Shown here piece after piece: positions 45,797-58,118 of a stretch of 64,000 nucleotides of DNA. This DNA is from Hyparrhenia diplandra (taxonomy: Eukaryota > Streptophyta > Magnoliopsida > Poales > Poaceae). Every line of letters starts with the position of its first letter. Positions within the stretch are counted from its first letter, which is position 1. The stretch covers positions 59,205-123,204 of the forward strand of contig JADLZK010005494.1 of assembly GCA_015847255.1 (NCBI GenBank). The letters are read 5' to 3'. The position numbers were made by a program, and so were the translations under genes. The notes under the pieces are model-generated. The model was given only the letters and a program-made list of their open reading frames with translations, had not been told where the DNA came from and searched no databases.

Positions 45797-48700
45797 ATGA
45801 AGCGGCGGACCCTAATCGTGCATTCCGACTCCGACGAGGAGGACGGCGAAGGCATGACCACCACCACAACCTCTGCCTCGGTTTCGGCTTCCGTCGCCAG
45901 CGGCGGCGTCAGTGGCAGCGGCAGCGGAAGCGTTGCTCGGCCCTCGCCACCAAACCCCAGCCCCCTCCCAGTCCCCTTCCCTCACTCTCTCCGTCATCTT
46001 CTCCCTTCGTCATCTCCGATGACGACGAGGAGGTCGACGAGATCGTCGACCCCGACGGGGACTCTCCCATCGTCGACGCCCCCGACGTCTTCTCCCCGCC
46101 GGCTCCTCCTGCTCCCCCTCCTATCACTATCACTATCCCGTCCGAGACCCCAACCCCGACTCCACCTCTGGCCCGGACCCCAATCCCGACTCCGCCTTCG
46201 GCCCGGACCCCAATCCCGACTCCTCCTTCAGCCCGGACTCCAATCCTGACTCCGCCTCCGTCGCGGACCCCGGCCTCAACAGCGCCTCCGCACCCGTCTC
46301 CGGTGAGCGGGCGGTTGCGGCCGGTGGACGAGTTCCTGCGGCGGCTCGGGCTGCTTCTGCGGCCGGAATGGCTCGAGTCCTGCGCTTCGGGGATTCCGGG
46401 TTCGACGGCCTCGGTGGTGCGGAGGCGCAGGCCAGGCGGTGCTTCGAGCAGTTCCTCTTCGCCGACATGAACTTCTGCGGGGCCGGGGTGCTGCCGGAGG
46501 GCGTTGGGCGCATGCATGATGAGTTCCTTGAGGGTCCCTTCGTGCTTCAGGTTTGACATTGTTGCCTAATCCAATTTAGGAAAATTGTCGCTGTACTTTG
46601 CCCTGCTGAGCTATTTGCAGTTGAGATCCGTACTGCGTCTATGCTCTATTCTGATTTAGTTAACTATTTAAATTGATGAAAAGTTTGTGGATACATCTGA
46701 TTGGTGATGAGAATGTCTTGATCGAGAAAATAAGATGTTATATCCATAGACTTGTTGCTATTAAATTGCTTCTGATTGGTGATGAAAGGTGGCTCAGCAT
46801 TTCGCTGCCACCCCAAAAAGTGTAGAAATGCTGACCATTTTGCATTAAAACCCATCTCCAATACTGAGATCTGTGCCATACCAGTTCTTTAGCCTTTTGA
46901 CATTACTAAATGGCTAGCTGTGCATTGTTTCAGGAAATGTAAGTTTCCAGTATGCATTTCTTCATAGCACCATTCCCCTAAAATGTTGTATACTTCTAAT
47001 TTGCATATACTTACCTTATTATTTTAAAGTCATCATTTTACCTTCATTGTATGCTCATTGTACGCTTTATTTGTTTTTACTTAATATTTGTATACAATGT
47101 AGTAAATGACTTTTTCCTTGTGATATCATCTATATGACTCTGGGTTTTGTAGGTTGATGAAGTTGTCAATATTTCAGCTCCTTTAAAGGAAAGATATCGT
47201 GAAGCACAGGGAGGACCGAAAAGATGCTTAAAACTATCAATGACAGATGGCATTCAACGAATATTTGGAATGGAATACAGACCCATCAAAGACCTTGCAG
47301 TTCTTGCTCCTGCTGGTTTCAAGGTAGTTTTCCCATATGTTTGTTCTAGAGAGTTTTTCTTAGCATATTACTATTAGTAATGCTTTTTCCATAGCATGTA
47401 CTTGAGACAAATATTTCTTTCCGGTGCTTTTTCTGTGAAGATTATCCCCAGTTTCTTTTTGGGACAACCATAAAAAGGTGGTTCATGTGGCATGTGAGGC
47501 TTTGGTCAGAGCTGGCCAAGGCGTGTTTAGAATTGAAAAAAAAATGAAACTGTGCATTATTTATATTTTTCCTTTTCTAATTTTTTACCTGCACCTCATT
47601 TATTTTTCTATGTATCTCAGATTATTGTAAGGAATGTACACACAAGGAGGGGCCTTCTTATGCTAGTTCCTGAGGCTGTTGAGATTCTTGGTGGTGTAGT
47701 TGATGAATTGGAAGCAGCGCGTGAAAGACTTGTTTCTGAAGTAAACAAACCACCTCGTGGCAAAAGGTATACATGGTACACTAGTGAAGTAATGTACATG
47801 CATGGTATATCATTTCTAGGTGTATTCTTCCATTGTGGACGTTCAAGAAATAACTTGATAGTAATTTCTGCTAGTGTCCTATTAAATTTATGACTATTGG
47901 TTAAATCACTTGAAACACAAAACACACATTTCACTTTAGGATCTTTTAATGTGCAATGAAAATTTTTCTTTTCAGTTTTATTTATTTTGGCTGTATAGTT
48001 TCAAAATTTATATACAGAATGCTCAATGTTCATACATATTCAGTCCGCTGCATGCCCTGTTTTTAAAGATAAAGGACCGCTTGGTCCAGCTTTTATTGAA
48101 GTGACATCAGAGAGTTCAGAACTGGGGGCACCAGTTTACAGAGATAGTTCAAACATCCACACTGACCTCTAGTAACACGAAGACATCTAACAGCCACCAC
48201 TAAACACCTAACCTTTGAAGAACAGGACAACAAGCAACCACTTGTCCCCAGTCAGCAGCACAGCCACCAGAAGGATTTTATACAGCAAAAGGCTAGGCAG
48301 AGCTGAAACCGAAGAGTGCTGTGCTCATCCTCTTCTAGCTCAGGTCAGAGCATAGGAGAGGAGCAAGGTGAGCATGTTGCTCACCTGGTTGCTGATTGAA
48401 GGGGCCAACAAACCACCCACAAAAGAGACCACTACAGGTAGGGTGGAGATCAATAAATACTATAGATAACCGATTCTATATGATATTCGATTTGTAACCG
48501 AATAGAAAATGCCCCATTCAGTTAAGGGGAGGTCCAGTGCTTCCACCTGTGTCCACCGCAATAGGGTTATGATCTGAGTCAATCTTAGTGAATGCAAGGG
48601 CTGTCTCTAGATTGAAGTGGTTCTCGAACCATTTGATACCAACACTTTAAGACAGGATTGGGGAGGCATGTTTATTTGTCCAAGTAAATTTTTTTCGTGA

Positions 48701-51700
48701 CCAATGTGAGCTCTCTTGACTCAGCATCTTCAGTCACACTATTTAAAGTGTCCATATAACATCTATCGACATTGCCAGAGTATCTCTTCAACTCCTTACT
48801 AGATTGAAGTACCCACCCACTAAACAAGGGAACAGGGAACCCAGCAGCTTTTTTCTTAATTCATCTAAAAAATGCCTTTCCTATCTTCTGATGCAGGGCC
48901 ATAAATATTTATCAGTTCCCAAACAAAATTATCTACCTTTTGTTCTAAAATCATGCTCCGGAAGTAGGTTCCCCTGTCCTCTTGATGTACAGAAAAACAG
49001 TTCTCATCTACCCCCATCAGTATACCTCCTGAGTGACCTCTGGGTTCCACCCAATGCCATCTGAAATTCATCCCATTAGAAAATCTATCTAGTGATATGA
49101 ATTCTTAATGGTTTCTTGCAGACATATAACCTCAAATTTGTGTTTCTTTACTAACTCAACTAGCTGATTTCTCCTTCCAGCCACCCCTAAACCTCTAATG
49201 TTCCAGGAATGGATCTTCACTTCAGGATTTATTTTGCTTCTTTGTTCCCTCCTTTCCTGGAGAGATTTCTAATTGGCCTTTTTTTCTTTCTATCTATTTT
49301 AGAGTTTAATTTAAGGGGCTTAGCCCCAGCCTTTCAATTAACATCAAAAGACAGAGTCATTACAGCGCATAGAGTTCAACTCTACGTTTACTGTCCACCA
49401 GGATTGAAAGAAACAACTAACATAACAAAAGACTAAAGACAAGTCCTCTGTTCACCAGGTAGCAGCTACTCAACACCTCGAAAGCATCAACTGACAGAAC
49501 CTTTTCACGCCATATTGAGCGATGAGTTCAAAGACCTCCATCAGGGCACCTCCACGTGTTCCAGATCATACCATGAGTCTTCAGTTTTCTTGTTCTTCCA
49601 AGCCTCAGCTTCAGCAGCTCCTCTGTGGAACTTCAGGGAGTGTCTCGGTGCACATCTAGGAGCCATAGAATCTTGCCAGATGCAATCTGGATCTTTTTTT
49701 GACCGAAAAAGACTGGGAGAGATCAGCACAGTACGAGCCATTTAATATTAATTTTAAAATAAGGGAACAGAAAGTTTACATGCCTAACTTAACTAAAAGC
49801 ATCTAACCAAACACATAAGGAGGACCTAAGGTCATCCTTGAAACGAACAAGCTGGAGATTACATTGATTTTTAAAATTTCCTAACCAAATCGCAGGGGTT
49901 GGATCACGCCTTTGAAACACTTTATCATTATGAGCTTCCATAACTCCCAAGCTGCAATCAAACTTGCCTCAGTGAAGAAAGGAAGGTTAGTTGCTGATCC
50001 TGCCTGTATCAACCTGTCCCAAAGCTGAATCAAAGTGTCCCACTGAAAATACAACACGCCCAACACTCCTTGGCGAATGGACAGTCAAAGAACAAATGAT
50101 CTATGGTTTTCCTGTGGTGCAGAGGAAAGTTTCCTCTGCACCCCTGTTACACATGACACATGTTACAGTGCCTTGTATGTTCAAATGCCGCCGACGTAGC
50201 ATCAATTTGTTGTTCAGACGATCCACCAGTACAAGCCATGCAAAGAACTTGATTCTTGGTGTGCAACTTGATTTCCAAACTATCTTGAAGATGGGATGTG
50301 CATCTACCTCACTGAAGATATAACACTAAAAACGGGCGTGAGGTGTACCTACTTCCCCATACTGGTGTCCAATGGTCCATGGTACTATCATCATATGGCA
50401 GATTCTGGAGGCTAGTCTGAAGGTGTTGGAACTCTTCATACGCCTGGTGCAATCTGGATCTTGTTGATGTGCTCCTGCATACTTCTTGTCGGCGGGGCAT
50501 AAGATTATCCAATTCTGTAAAAGCCCGATAATACTGAAAAGTAGCATTTCCATGCTTCTCCAGCAGAGATCATTTATAAGTTTCCATGTATACCAAATAA
50601 CAGCAGACGTAATCATGTTCAAGAGACAATGTTTCTTATTACTTAGCCAGAATTTTCCTACATCCATCATATTCTACCCAACTTGACAATTTGAAAGTTC
50701 AGAAATAATTCTCCAACATTTTCTATCTCAACACACATCTCTACCTCTCTTTCCTCCTGGTCAGAGGTTGGGAGGTTGGGCTGTTTTACTCTATCTAGTT
50801 TAGGCCGAGTTAAAAGCAGCCTGAGCTAAGTCCTTATCTTTTACCACCATCAATATTTCTCCTTTTCTCACCGTCATCCACACCTAACTCAAATAGATTC
50901 TTCTATAGATGGAAGAGTAGAAAAAAAGGATTTTTATGTTTGTTACCTGAGTCTTCAAGATTCCTGATGATATGCTTCTCAGCTTGCTTCAGAATGTTCT
51001 CTCCCCTATCTGGATTTGAGTATAGGTAGCTTATGATCTGATGTTTCTTCAACTCTATCCCTGCCTTGTGATCTTCTTTCTTGTCTTCCGCAATCCCTTC
51101 CTCCTGCTGCTTTTGGGCACTTCAGATCTTCACACATTATCTTCCAGTTTACTAAGTAACACTGTCACAAGTTTGACCTTCTTGGCTGGTTTCTATTGCT
51201 TCTTTAGAGCAAAGTCCATCATTTAGTTTCTCCCCTTCAACATCTATACTCATTGTATCGGCTTTCTCAGATTGATTCCTTGTCAAGTTGTATTCGTGGT
51301 CACCCACCTGTGTATGGTCAGTTGAAGTTTCCAACTTGGGCCCATGATTTCCTCTGGTTCTGTACCAGCCATGATCCCCTCTGTCCAGATAGTTCCTCTG
51401 CGCCTTTTGTCTGCTCCAGGTGCCTCTCCTCTGTATCTGTTCCCTCCTGATTATCACCCTGCCTTTTTTGAAGGACCTGATTCATTCCCTTTCTGTTCAT
51501 TACCCTTGATGATGTCCAGCCACTGTTCACTATCCTGAGAGTTTCTCTCTTGCTCATCTGTTACTCCCTCATCATCTTCATCGTAAATGTCTCTGTCCAG
51601 AGTTTGTTTATTTGGAGGTTTGTCTCCAGCCAGAGCCCAGGATATCCAGTGGCCCTGAAGATTGAAAAACACCTCAGTAGTTCTTTTGATCTCTTCTGCA

Positions 51701-54373
51701 TGACACCTTAATCCAGATCTCCTTCCATTTCAAAGATTCAGTGTGCAACTCCTGAAAATGTCGAACTAGGTAGGCTAGCTCTTCTATCACTTCCTCTTGT
51801 TGCTATTGAACAAGGGATAGTTTTTCTTTCTCTTCTATTAAAATGTGAAATAATATACTTATGGGGCTACTGGTGAGGTCAGTCATGATTCAATTCAATC
51901 CACTGCATGGCCTCTTGTTGCTGTTTAGTGTGTCCTTTATTGACCACTGGTTGGTCTGCCATGATTTAATATTCATATATAGATTATAAATGAAGGGTGG
52001 GCCTGGTGCAAGTGGTAGTGCTCTCTACCCTGTAACGGAAGGTCCCGGGTTCAAGCCCCAGCCTCCTCATATTGCACATGGTGCGGGTAAGGCTTGGCGC
52101 TTAAAATACCCTTCCCCTGCACCCCCGCACAGTGCGGGAGCTTACGGCACTGGGTACGCCCTTTTATATAGATTATAAATGTCTTCACCTCTTCACTGTG
52201 CAGTAAACAGGGTGGGTTACCTTTATCTTCAAGAGCCACGCGAGCTGCTTGGCCATCTAGTACCAATATTACAAATGGTGGTGAGCAAGGGATCTCAATG
52301 CAAAGATCAGTTAATTCCTCTTATCCAACAGGATCAGGTACCATATAGAATTTGTATAGAACCCATTTGGATGTTAAATTTTGGATAATCACTTACATAT
52401 CTCATGGTCAATTAATGTATGTGTGTAGGTAATGCTTTCCAGGTTGGTGGAGCTACAGGAACTGTGGTTGAAGAGCTTGTTAGCCCTCGTGTAGTAAACA
52501 CTGTCCAAGAAATCAACATGCATGGCCTATATGCTTCTCTTTACCAGGGAAACTACTGAAACTTCTTTGCGTACTACCCATAACTATGGTCCCACTCGTA
52601 TCACTGAAAGAAGTACACGGACCATCATGGAAGAATCTGTTGATCCTCCTATTATAGCAAACAATGTCCATGGACAAATGCAGCGAGTTCAACCTGCTAA
52701 CAGCCCTAACGCTGTTGAGGGTACTGAAACTTCTATCGCATTACTACCCATAACTATGGTCCCACTTGTATCACTGATAGAAGTACACGGACCATCATGG
52801 AAGAATCTGTTGATCCTCCTATTACAGCAAACAATGTCCATGGACAAATGCAGCGAGTCCAACCTGCTAATGCTGTTGAGGGTACTGAAACTTCTATGGG
52901 TACTACCCATAACTATGGTCCCAGTCGTATCACTGAAAGAAGTACAAGTATCGTCATGGAAGAATCTGTTGATCCTCCTATTATAGCAAACAATGTCCAT
53001 GAACAAATGCAGCGAGTCCAACCTGCTAATGCTGTTGAGGCTGCACAATCTCCAAATGTTGGCAAGATCAATCAGATGGAACAATCTTTCATTAGAAGTG
53101 GTGAAAATGATAAACCATTTACATACATATACAGCATGCTTATTGACTGGGGTAGGCAACAGGACACAAAAAGCCTGCATACAAGGAAAAAATCAAGGTT
53201 CATTTTCCCTTACTGTTTATTTGCAAAACTTAGGAACCTTTTTGTGCTGATTTTATTTTTAACAAAATAAAATAATGGATTTAAGTGTATCTACTTTGTA
53301 CCTGCAGCTGGTCAATTCTACTCATTTTATTAAATTTATGTGATTTATGGGAGTGATTAATTGTTGATTTTATGACTACAGGGTGTGATCACTTCTGTCA
53401 AAAGATTTAAATATAGACAATGCACCAAATATGAGCTTTATGTGTATATAGATGATGGAAGTTTAATTTCAGAAGCCTTCATTGACAGTGATGTGAGTAC
53501 ATTTGTTTCTATTACTACTGTTCCTTTCCATCTTACCACGTATGAACGTAACATTATATTCATGTTCTGTATGTAGATTGTGAATAACATCCTTGGTCTT
53601 TCTCCTGGAGAGGTTACTGCTGCTCTTGCTGGTGAATTAGAGTTTGCATCAATCAGTGAAGTGAAAGAAACTTTTGAAAGGATTTCAGAGGTTTTTGGTG
53701 AAATTTGAGGTTAGTTTATTTGTTCTCTGCCACAACTATATTTTTTTATTTTGAAAATAGTTTCTAGTTGGTAGATACCATGTGATGATGGATACAACAT
53801 ACAGAAAAACTGAGTTGGCAGAAATTCAAAAATGAGAAAAGAACCCTAGAAGTTTGTTTTGAGGGAGTTTTGGCAGTGTAATGTAGTTTCTGATTTTTGG
53901 GCCCTGCATTGTTTTACAAGCCAATTGATTTATTGAATATGTCAGTTAAACAACAGTAAGCCCATGAAGCTGGTTTCAATAAACACTGCTCCCAACCCTT
54001 CTAGAATGCAATCTCATCTCATAAAGCATGCATGCACCTATGCTATGAGGGTTTAATCTCACAGTATACATGTAAAAATTAGGCAATTTATTTTCAGTTT
54101 GAACAATAGATTTCTTTTGTATAATTATATGTTCTGGGGTAGTCTTGGGACCATCTACGCTAATTTCCAATTGTAGTGTTTGAAAGGTTTATTTGGTTGA
54201 TTGTACAGGGTATGATGGTTATTGAGTTAAAAAAAAACTCTTCTATTCCTGTCATACGTGAGCTGAATGAAGGTTGCTCAAGTTCTACTGCATGGCTTCT
54301 GCTCCGAAGGCAGAAAACAGTTTCTTGCCAGAAAAGCGCGCAAAGTGTGGATATTATGGACACCACTCCATGA
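45797..54373 (+). CDS. RecQ-mediated genome instability protein 1 (RMI1), eight exons, frame broken by small indels
   Basis: RMI1 is the OB-fold partner of topoisomerase 3-alpha and a RecQ helicase; together they dissolve double Holliday junctions in the nucleus. Exons are 45797-46550, 47153-47323, 47621-47766, 52204-52337, 52429-53197, 53382-53492, 53577-53709 and 54209-54373, all with GT-AG borders. Exon 1 starts MKRRTLIVHSDSDEED, passes through a proline-rich linker and enters the helical DUF1767 region (RPVDEFLRRLGLLLRPEWL). Exons 2-3 hold the first OB fold (GIQRIFGMEYRPIKDLAVL, MLVPEAVEILGGVVDEL). Exons 6-8 hold the C-terminal OB fold (KYELYVYIDDGSLISEAFID, NEGCSSSTAWLLLRR). The frame changes near 45930-46000, 46400, 52545, 52738, 53190 and 53694. 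Exon phases agree if each is a small indel, so consensus error or recent decay are both possible. Confidence 0.88.
48059..51892 (-). mobile_element. LINE (L1-type) block, probably nested, inside RMI1 intron 3
   Basis: Degenerate 21-base direct repeats flank the block: ATTCAGTCCGCTGCATGCCC on the left (48038-48058) and ATTCAATCCACTGCATGGCC on the right (51893-51913), with three differences. Minus-strand fragments include an endonuclease-like piece (SGGILMGVDENCFSVHQ, 48865-49071), a zinc-knuckle-like reverse transcriptase tail near 50030-50170 (CHVCNRGAEETFLC) and an ORF1-like acidic piece (51454-51672). The order is not that of one intact LINE. A second LINE 3' end near 49300 (GGGCTTAGCCCCAGCC) suggests an inner insertion. 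No piece is functional. Confidence 0.75.
51993..52164 (+). mobile_element. Au-like tRNA-derived SINE with 17-bp target duplication
   Basis: The 172-base unit begins AAGGGTGGGCC and has RNA polymerase III boxes A (TGGTGCAAGTGG, 52004-52015) and B (GGTTCAAGCC, 52048-52057). It ends in CACTGGGTACGCCCTTT, the tail typical of Au SINEs in plants. TATATAGATTATAAATG occurs exactly on both sides (51976-51992 and 52165-52181). It lies 40 bases upstream of exon 4 in the same orientation as the gene. Confidence 0.93.
52556..53045 (+). repeat. Tandem 53-codon repeats within RMI1 exon 5
   Basis: The word CCCATAACTATGG recurs at 52577, 52747 and 52906, periods of 170 and 159 bases. 159 is 53 codons; the first period holds a 9-base in-frame insertion plus 2 extra bases that shift the frame. 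The encoded unit contains THNYGP, ITERST, MEESVDPPI and NNVHGQMQRVQPANAVEG. A weaker ancestral copy precedes it (EELVSPRVVNTVQEIN). The repeats fill the linker between the N-terminal and C-terminal OB folds. Confidence 0.85.
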
Positions 54374-55700
54374 TTGTTCCCATTCTCAATCAATTCTAAA
54401 CGGATATGCAGATCGCAATGATTTTGTTGACCCAGGCCATAGATCACCTGTTTGTTGGGTGTTGGTCGATTAGTGGTTGTGGTCCAGAGGGCGACTGCAC
54501 TCTGATGCAAGGAAAGGAATTGGTGTTCTGTTGATGCTTCTGGCTTAGACATTGTGGAAGGGACGCAATCAGTCTTTCAGCGGGCTCTCAAGCTGCCCTT
54601 AGGTGCGATCGAGGAACAGAGCAAATTACGTTGTACAGTAACTTTCTTTCAATCTCCATCCAGTTAGCATCCGACGGCATTTATACTTTTGAGGCCCGGC
54701 TCGTGGTTTTTCAATCGGCTTTCCGGCCGCAGCGAAGCAGGACGCAGGGGAACGGAGGCGGTCGGCCGGCCTTTAGCGCACCGACAAAAACGGCTGAACT
54801 CACGCTAGAGCCCGCAGGGGAGTGCCGTCCCCCGTTGCCATCGCGGGCACGGACGGCCGCAGGTGCCATGCTTCGTTCGATCACCCCTTTTCACTCTCTT
54901 ATCTTCCTCGTGGCCTAGCGTGGCTCGAAGTCTAGGTGGATGAGGTGGCGGTGGCGGCGATAGAGGTTAGGGTTCCTGCTCCTTCCCCGCCTGTAGAATT
55001 TGGCCTGTGTGGCGGCGGTCGACATGGCGGTGGTGGTGGGTTGACTAGCGGTGAGCGAGGTGGCGGCGCCGCCGAGCGGGCCGGGGCTGGACAACCGGAT
55101 GGCTATGGTTAGGCGGCGGGGCGAACACCGGCCAAGTGGCGAAGGGTGGGCTCGCCAGAGCTGGAGAAGAGGGTGGTGATGAGGTCGCCGGAGAAGGGCT
55201 GGAGATGTGCAGTACCGTATCTGTGGTGCTGCACCGAGTCCTCGCCTCGCTGTGGTGCTGCAGCCTTGTCAGTGATGAGTTTAAATCGATTTAAAGCAAA
55301 CTCCACCCTGATCTAAGCGTCTGTGCGGAAGATAGCAACGATCTTTTAAGTCCAGCTCTACACTACGCCGCTACTAAAATTCAGTCACTGTTGTGGTCTC
55401 AGCAGTCTTAGACACACACAAAGCCGATTAGAAGCTCTCTTGTCCATCTCTTAATAACTATATATAATCTCTTTATGTTCATCTCAATTGAATCGGTGAA
55501 AACAGATGCAATGCCTGAAAAATAAGAGAAAAATCATATGATTTCCTTTTAATTTATTAATCATCGATGTCTGAAGGAGTCTGAACAAACTCCGGTCGTC
55601 TCATACAGAACGCTAGTCGCCGGTAGACACTACAGCAGCGCGCATTCATGGCACGACGACGACAACCAGAACGTACGCGAACACCGCGTCAGATCACCAC
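54374..55700. other. RMI1 3' flank and intergenic region
   Basis: The first 200 bases are a plausible 3' UTR. From 54690 to 55270 the sequence is GC-rich with no recognised protein. The rest, up to the convergent SDR gene, is AT-rich and apparently empty. Confidence 0.5.
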
Positions 55701-57154
55701 TTAACGGTCCTTGATCTCCGGCGACCGGAGCGACGGCGGCTGCGCGACGTAGCGCACGCCCGGCAGCTCGAGCAGCCACTTCCCCAGCGTGTCTGTTGTC
55801 GACGCGCCCAGCCTGTCGACGGTGAGCAGGCGGGAGTTCCAGGCCAGGACCTCCGGGAGGCAAGCCCGGAGCAGGTAGACGCCCATGTACCACCTGGGCT
55901 CGAACACGTACCTCGCGCCCCGGCACACGTCGCGCACCACCGTCCTCGCGAAGTCGCCGACGGGCTGCGCCGGCGTCGGCCCCAGGATTGCCTGCAGGAG
56001 AAGGATCGACGAGCTTGCACAGATGTGAACGCGATTCCAAGCAAATCTACCTGTGGCATCAGAGAGATGTCGATGTCTGCAAGGCATATATACGCACGTC
56101 TCTTTCGTCTTGGTCCACCTTCATCTCGCCTTCCTTGGTGAGCATCTTGCCCTTGGTGATCTCCGACTCCACCACGCCGGGCACCACCTCGGTGATGCGG
56201 ATGTCGCCGCCCAACTCCATCCTTAGGGTGTCGTACAAGCTGAGCGCTGCCGCCTTGCTAGCCTGCGAGAGTGTACATATGTATAATGTATGTTTGTGAA
56301 ATTCAGATGCATGGTTATTTCGTCTATGTTCAGTACTCTACTAATGAGTACAGTAGCAGGATTTGAGCACTGACGTACATTGTAGAAGGTGTTTCTCCCG
56401 ATGAACATGTAGGAGGAGTTGGAGGTGACGCCGATGATCCGGCCATGGCTTCTCTTCAGGTGAGGGATGGCGAGACGAGTTGGGTACACATGGCCCCAAA
56501 AGTTGGTGTCCATCAGGGCTCTGAAGTGCTTAACGTCCTCGATCTCTTCGAACTTGCACACTTGCCAGATGGACGCGTTGTTCACCAGGTGATCCACTGC
56601 AAATTCACATAAACTCGATCCGTTGTAATGTTTCAGTAGGGGAACTGAGAGACCAAACTTCACTACTCGACAGAGTCTCAGACAGGCTTACGTACGTCTA
56701 CCAAAGTAGCGGATCGTGTCGTCGATGAAGCTCTCGCAGTCCTGAGGCTTGGAGACGTCAGTCGGCAGGACGAGGACGCCCGGCGAGCCGAGGCCCAGCG
56801 CGACGTCGCCGACCTCCCGGAGGCTGGCCTCCCTCCTCGCCACCAGCGCCAGGTAGGCTCCCCTCTTGGCGTACTCATATGCCAGGTGCTACATATATGT
56901 ACATATCCATCATTGAAAATGAAACGAGTTTCGTTCTAACCGTTTGCGTACATGTACGTACGTACGCACCTCGCCGATGCCGGAGGAGGCGCCGGTGATG
57001 AGCACGACCTTGCCGGCGACGTTCTCGGGAAGACGGCGCCGAGGAGGTACGTGGTGGCCTTGTACACGTAGTACGCCGGGAGGACGAGCGGCAGCAGCGC
57101 CGTCAGCGCCACCTGCAGCGCCGCTCCGGCCAACCTCCTGCTGGTGCTGCCCAT
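55701..57154 (-). CDS. Steroleosin / 11-beta-hydroxysteroid dehydrogenase-like SDR, copy 1
   Basis: A short-chain dehydrogenase with an N-terminal membrane anchor, the type found on oil bodies or ER that reduces or oxidises sterol-like substrates with NAD(P). Exons (minus strand) are 57154-56970, 56888-56696, 56596-56379, 56262-56098 and 55991-55701. The anchor is LTALLPLVLPAYYVYKATTY; the cofactor motif is TGASSGIGE; NNAS replaces the usual NNAG; the catalytic motif YNASK is formed across the exon 3/4 junction. The product would be about 350 residues and ends RSPEIKDR. One base is missing near 57026, between VFP and ENVAGK, so the anchor and the Rossmann fold are in different frames as written. 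The start was chosen because it begins the anchor exon (MGSTSRRLAG). Confidence 0.88.
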
Positions 57155-57696
57155 CACCGTCTTGGCCCGTCGTTGTTGCCGCCGGCAACGTCGTCGACAA
57201 GGACGAGAGAAACACACAGCGCAAGCGCAACGATGCAAAGCGGCGGTCTGATATGCTACGACTGCGTGCCGCGACTGGTACGGCTGAAGCAGACACGTGG
57301 AGAGCAACATGACACCTGGGAGCCAACGCGTACCAGGACGGGGATGCCACCGCTTGCGCCGCGGAAGAAGCCGAGCGTGTCAACACACTGCCTTGTGGGC
57401 CCTTACATGTGGGAAAAGGGGCTCTTCCAGGGGTACACTTGAGAAGGGCAAACTATTCATCATTCAAGAAATTATCAGAACATTGCCTTTACCTTGTTTT
57501 ATTTACTGTTCTTCTTCTTCTTCCCCAACTTTATCTTCGTCTTTTTTCAGAGAAAAAAAAACTCTATATCTCTCTCTCTATCTGATTTCTCCTCCGGGTA
57601 ACGGCCATGGTTTGTGAAATTGGCAATGATTTCATCTTGTCATAGAAACAGATTAGATGTCGTACCTAGTGATTTGCCTGCCAAGGTATACATACC

Positions 57697-57729
<33 letters not shown>

Positions 57730-58118
57730 ATATACATTCTTTAAAAGCTCCATTCCAGATGCTGATTTCAAGATTTCAAGCGTTGGATTAATTGCTATTA
57801 TCAGGGTCAGCCAATTAACCATCTCCGTTTGTTAAGACTACTGGTGATAATATTTTAGAGCAACTATGCAAATACTCCGATTACAGAAAGAAAGATTAGC
57901 AGGCACAGTATGTACATATACACACAAAGCTTATGTCGCATATATTTCACACAACAAACGAACATGACAGCTGATGGTCAATTTACAAGTTGTATTTAGC
58001 ACCACATTATTTTGATCTACTTGCACAGTTTAGGAGTACACTAGCGATGGCGAACAGACAAGCCCTCTCACTGCCAGCTGCCTTCAACGAAGCCGACGAC
58101 GACCATTGCAGCGTTTGG
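57155..58118. other. Spacer between the two SDR genes
   Basis: This contains the probable promoter of copy 1 (minus strand) and the 3' side of copy 2. A CT-rich stretch at 57500-57600 and a T run at about 57698-57721 are the only notable features. Confidence 0.5.

Larger units (their letters stand above)
47767..52203 (+). other. RMI1 intron 3, 4.4 kb, filled with retroposons
   Basis: Exon 3 ends GGCAAAAG and exon 4 begins after TGTGCAG; joining them gives the continuous reading GKSKQGGLPLSSRATRAAW. The other introns total far less. Nearly all of the intron's length is explained by the LINE block and the SINE listed separately. Confidence 0.8.

Noticed and set aside
52522..52986. An independent 154-residue gene
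   Set aside because: Its repeats, phase and flanking GT-AG sites show that it is a shifted reading of RMI1 exon 5.
53577..53708. RMI1 ending at the stop near 53708
   Set aside because: The stop is reached only because of an extra T in the run at 53692-53696. Without it the exon is 132 bases and joins the conserved exon 54209-54373.
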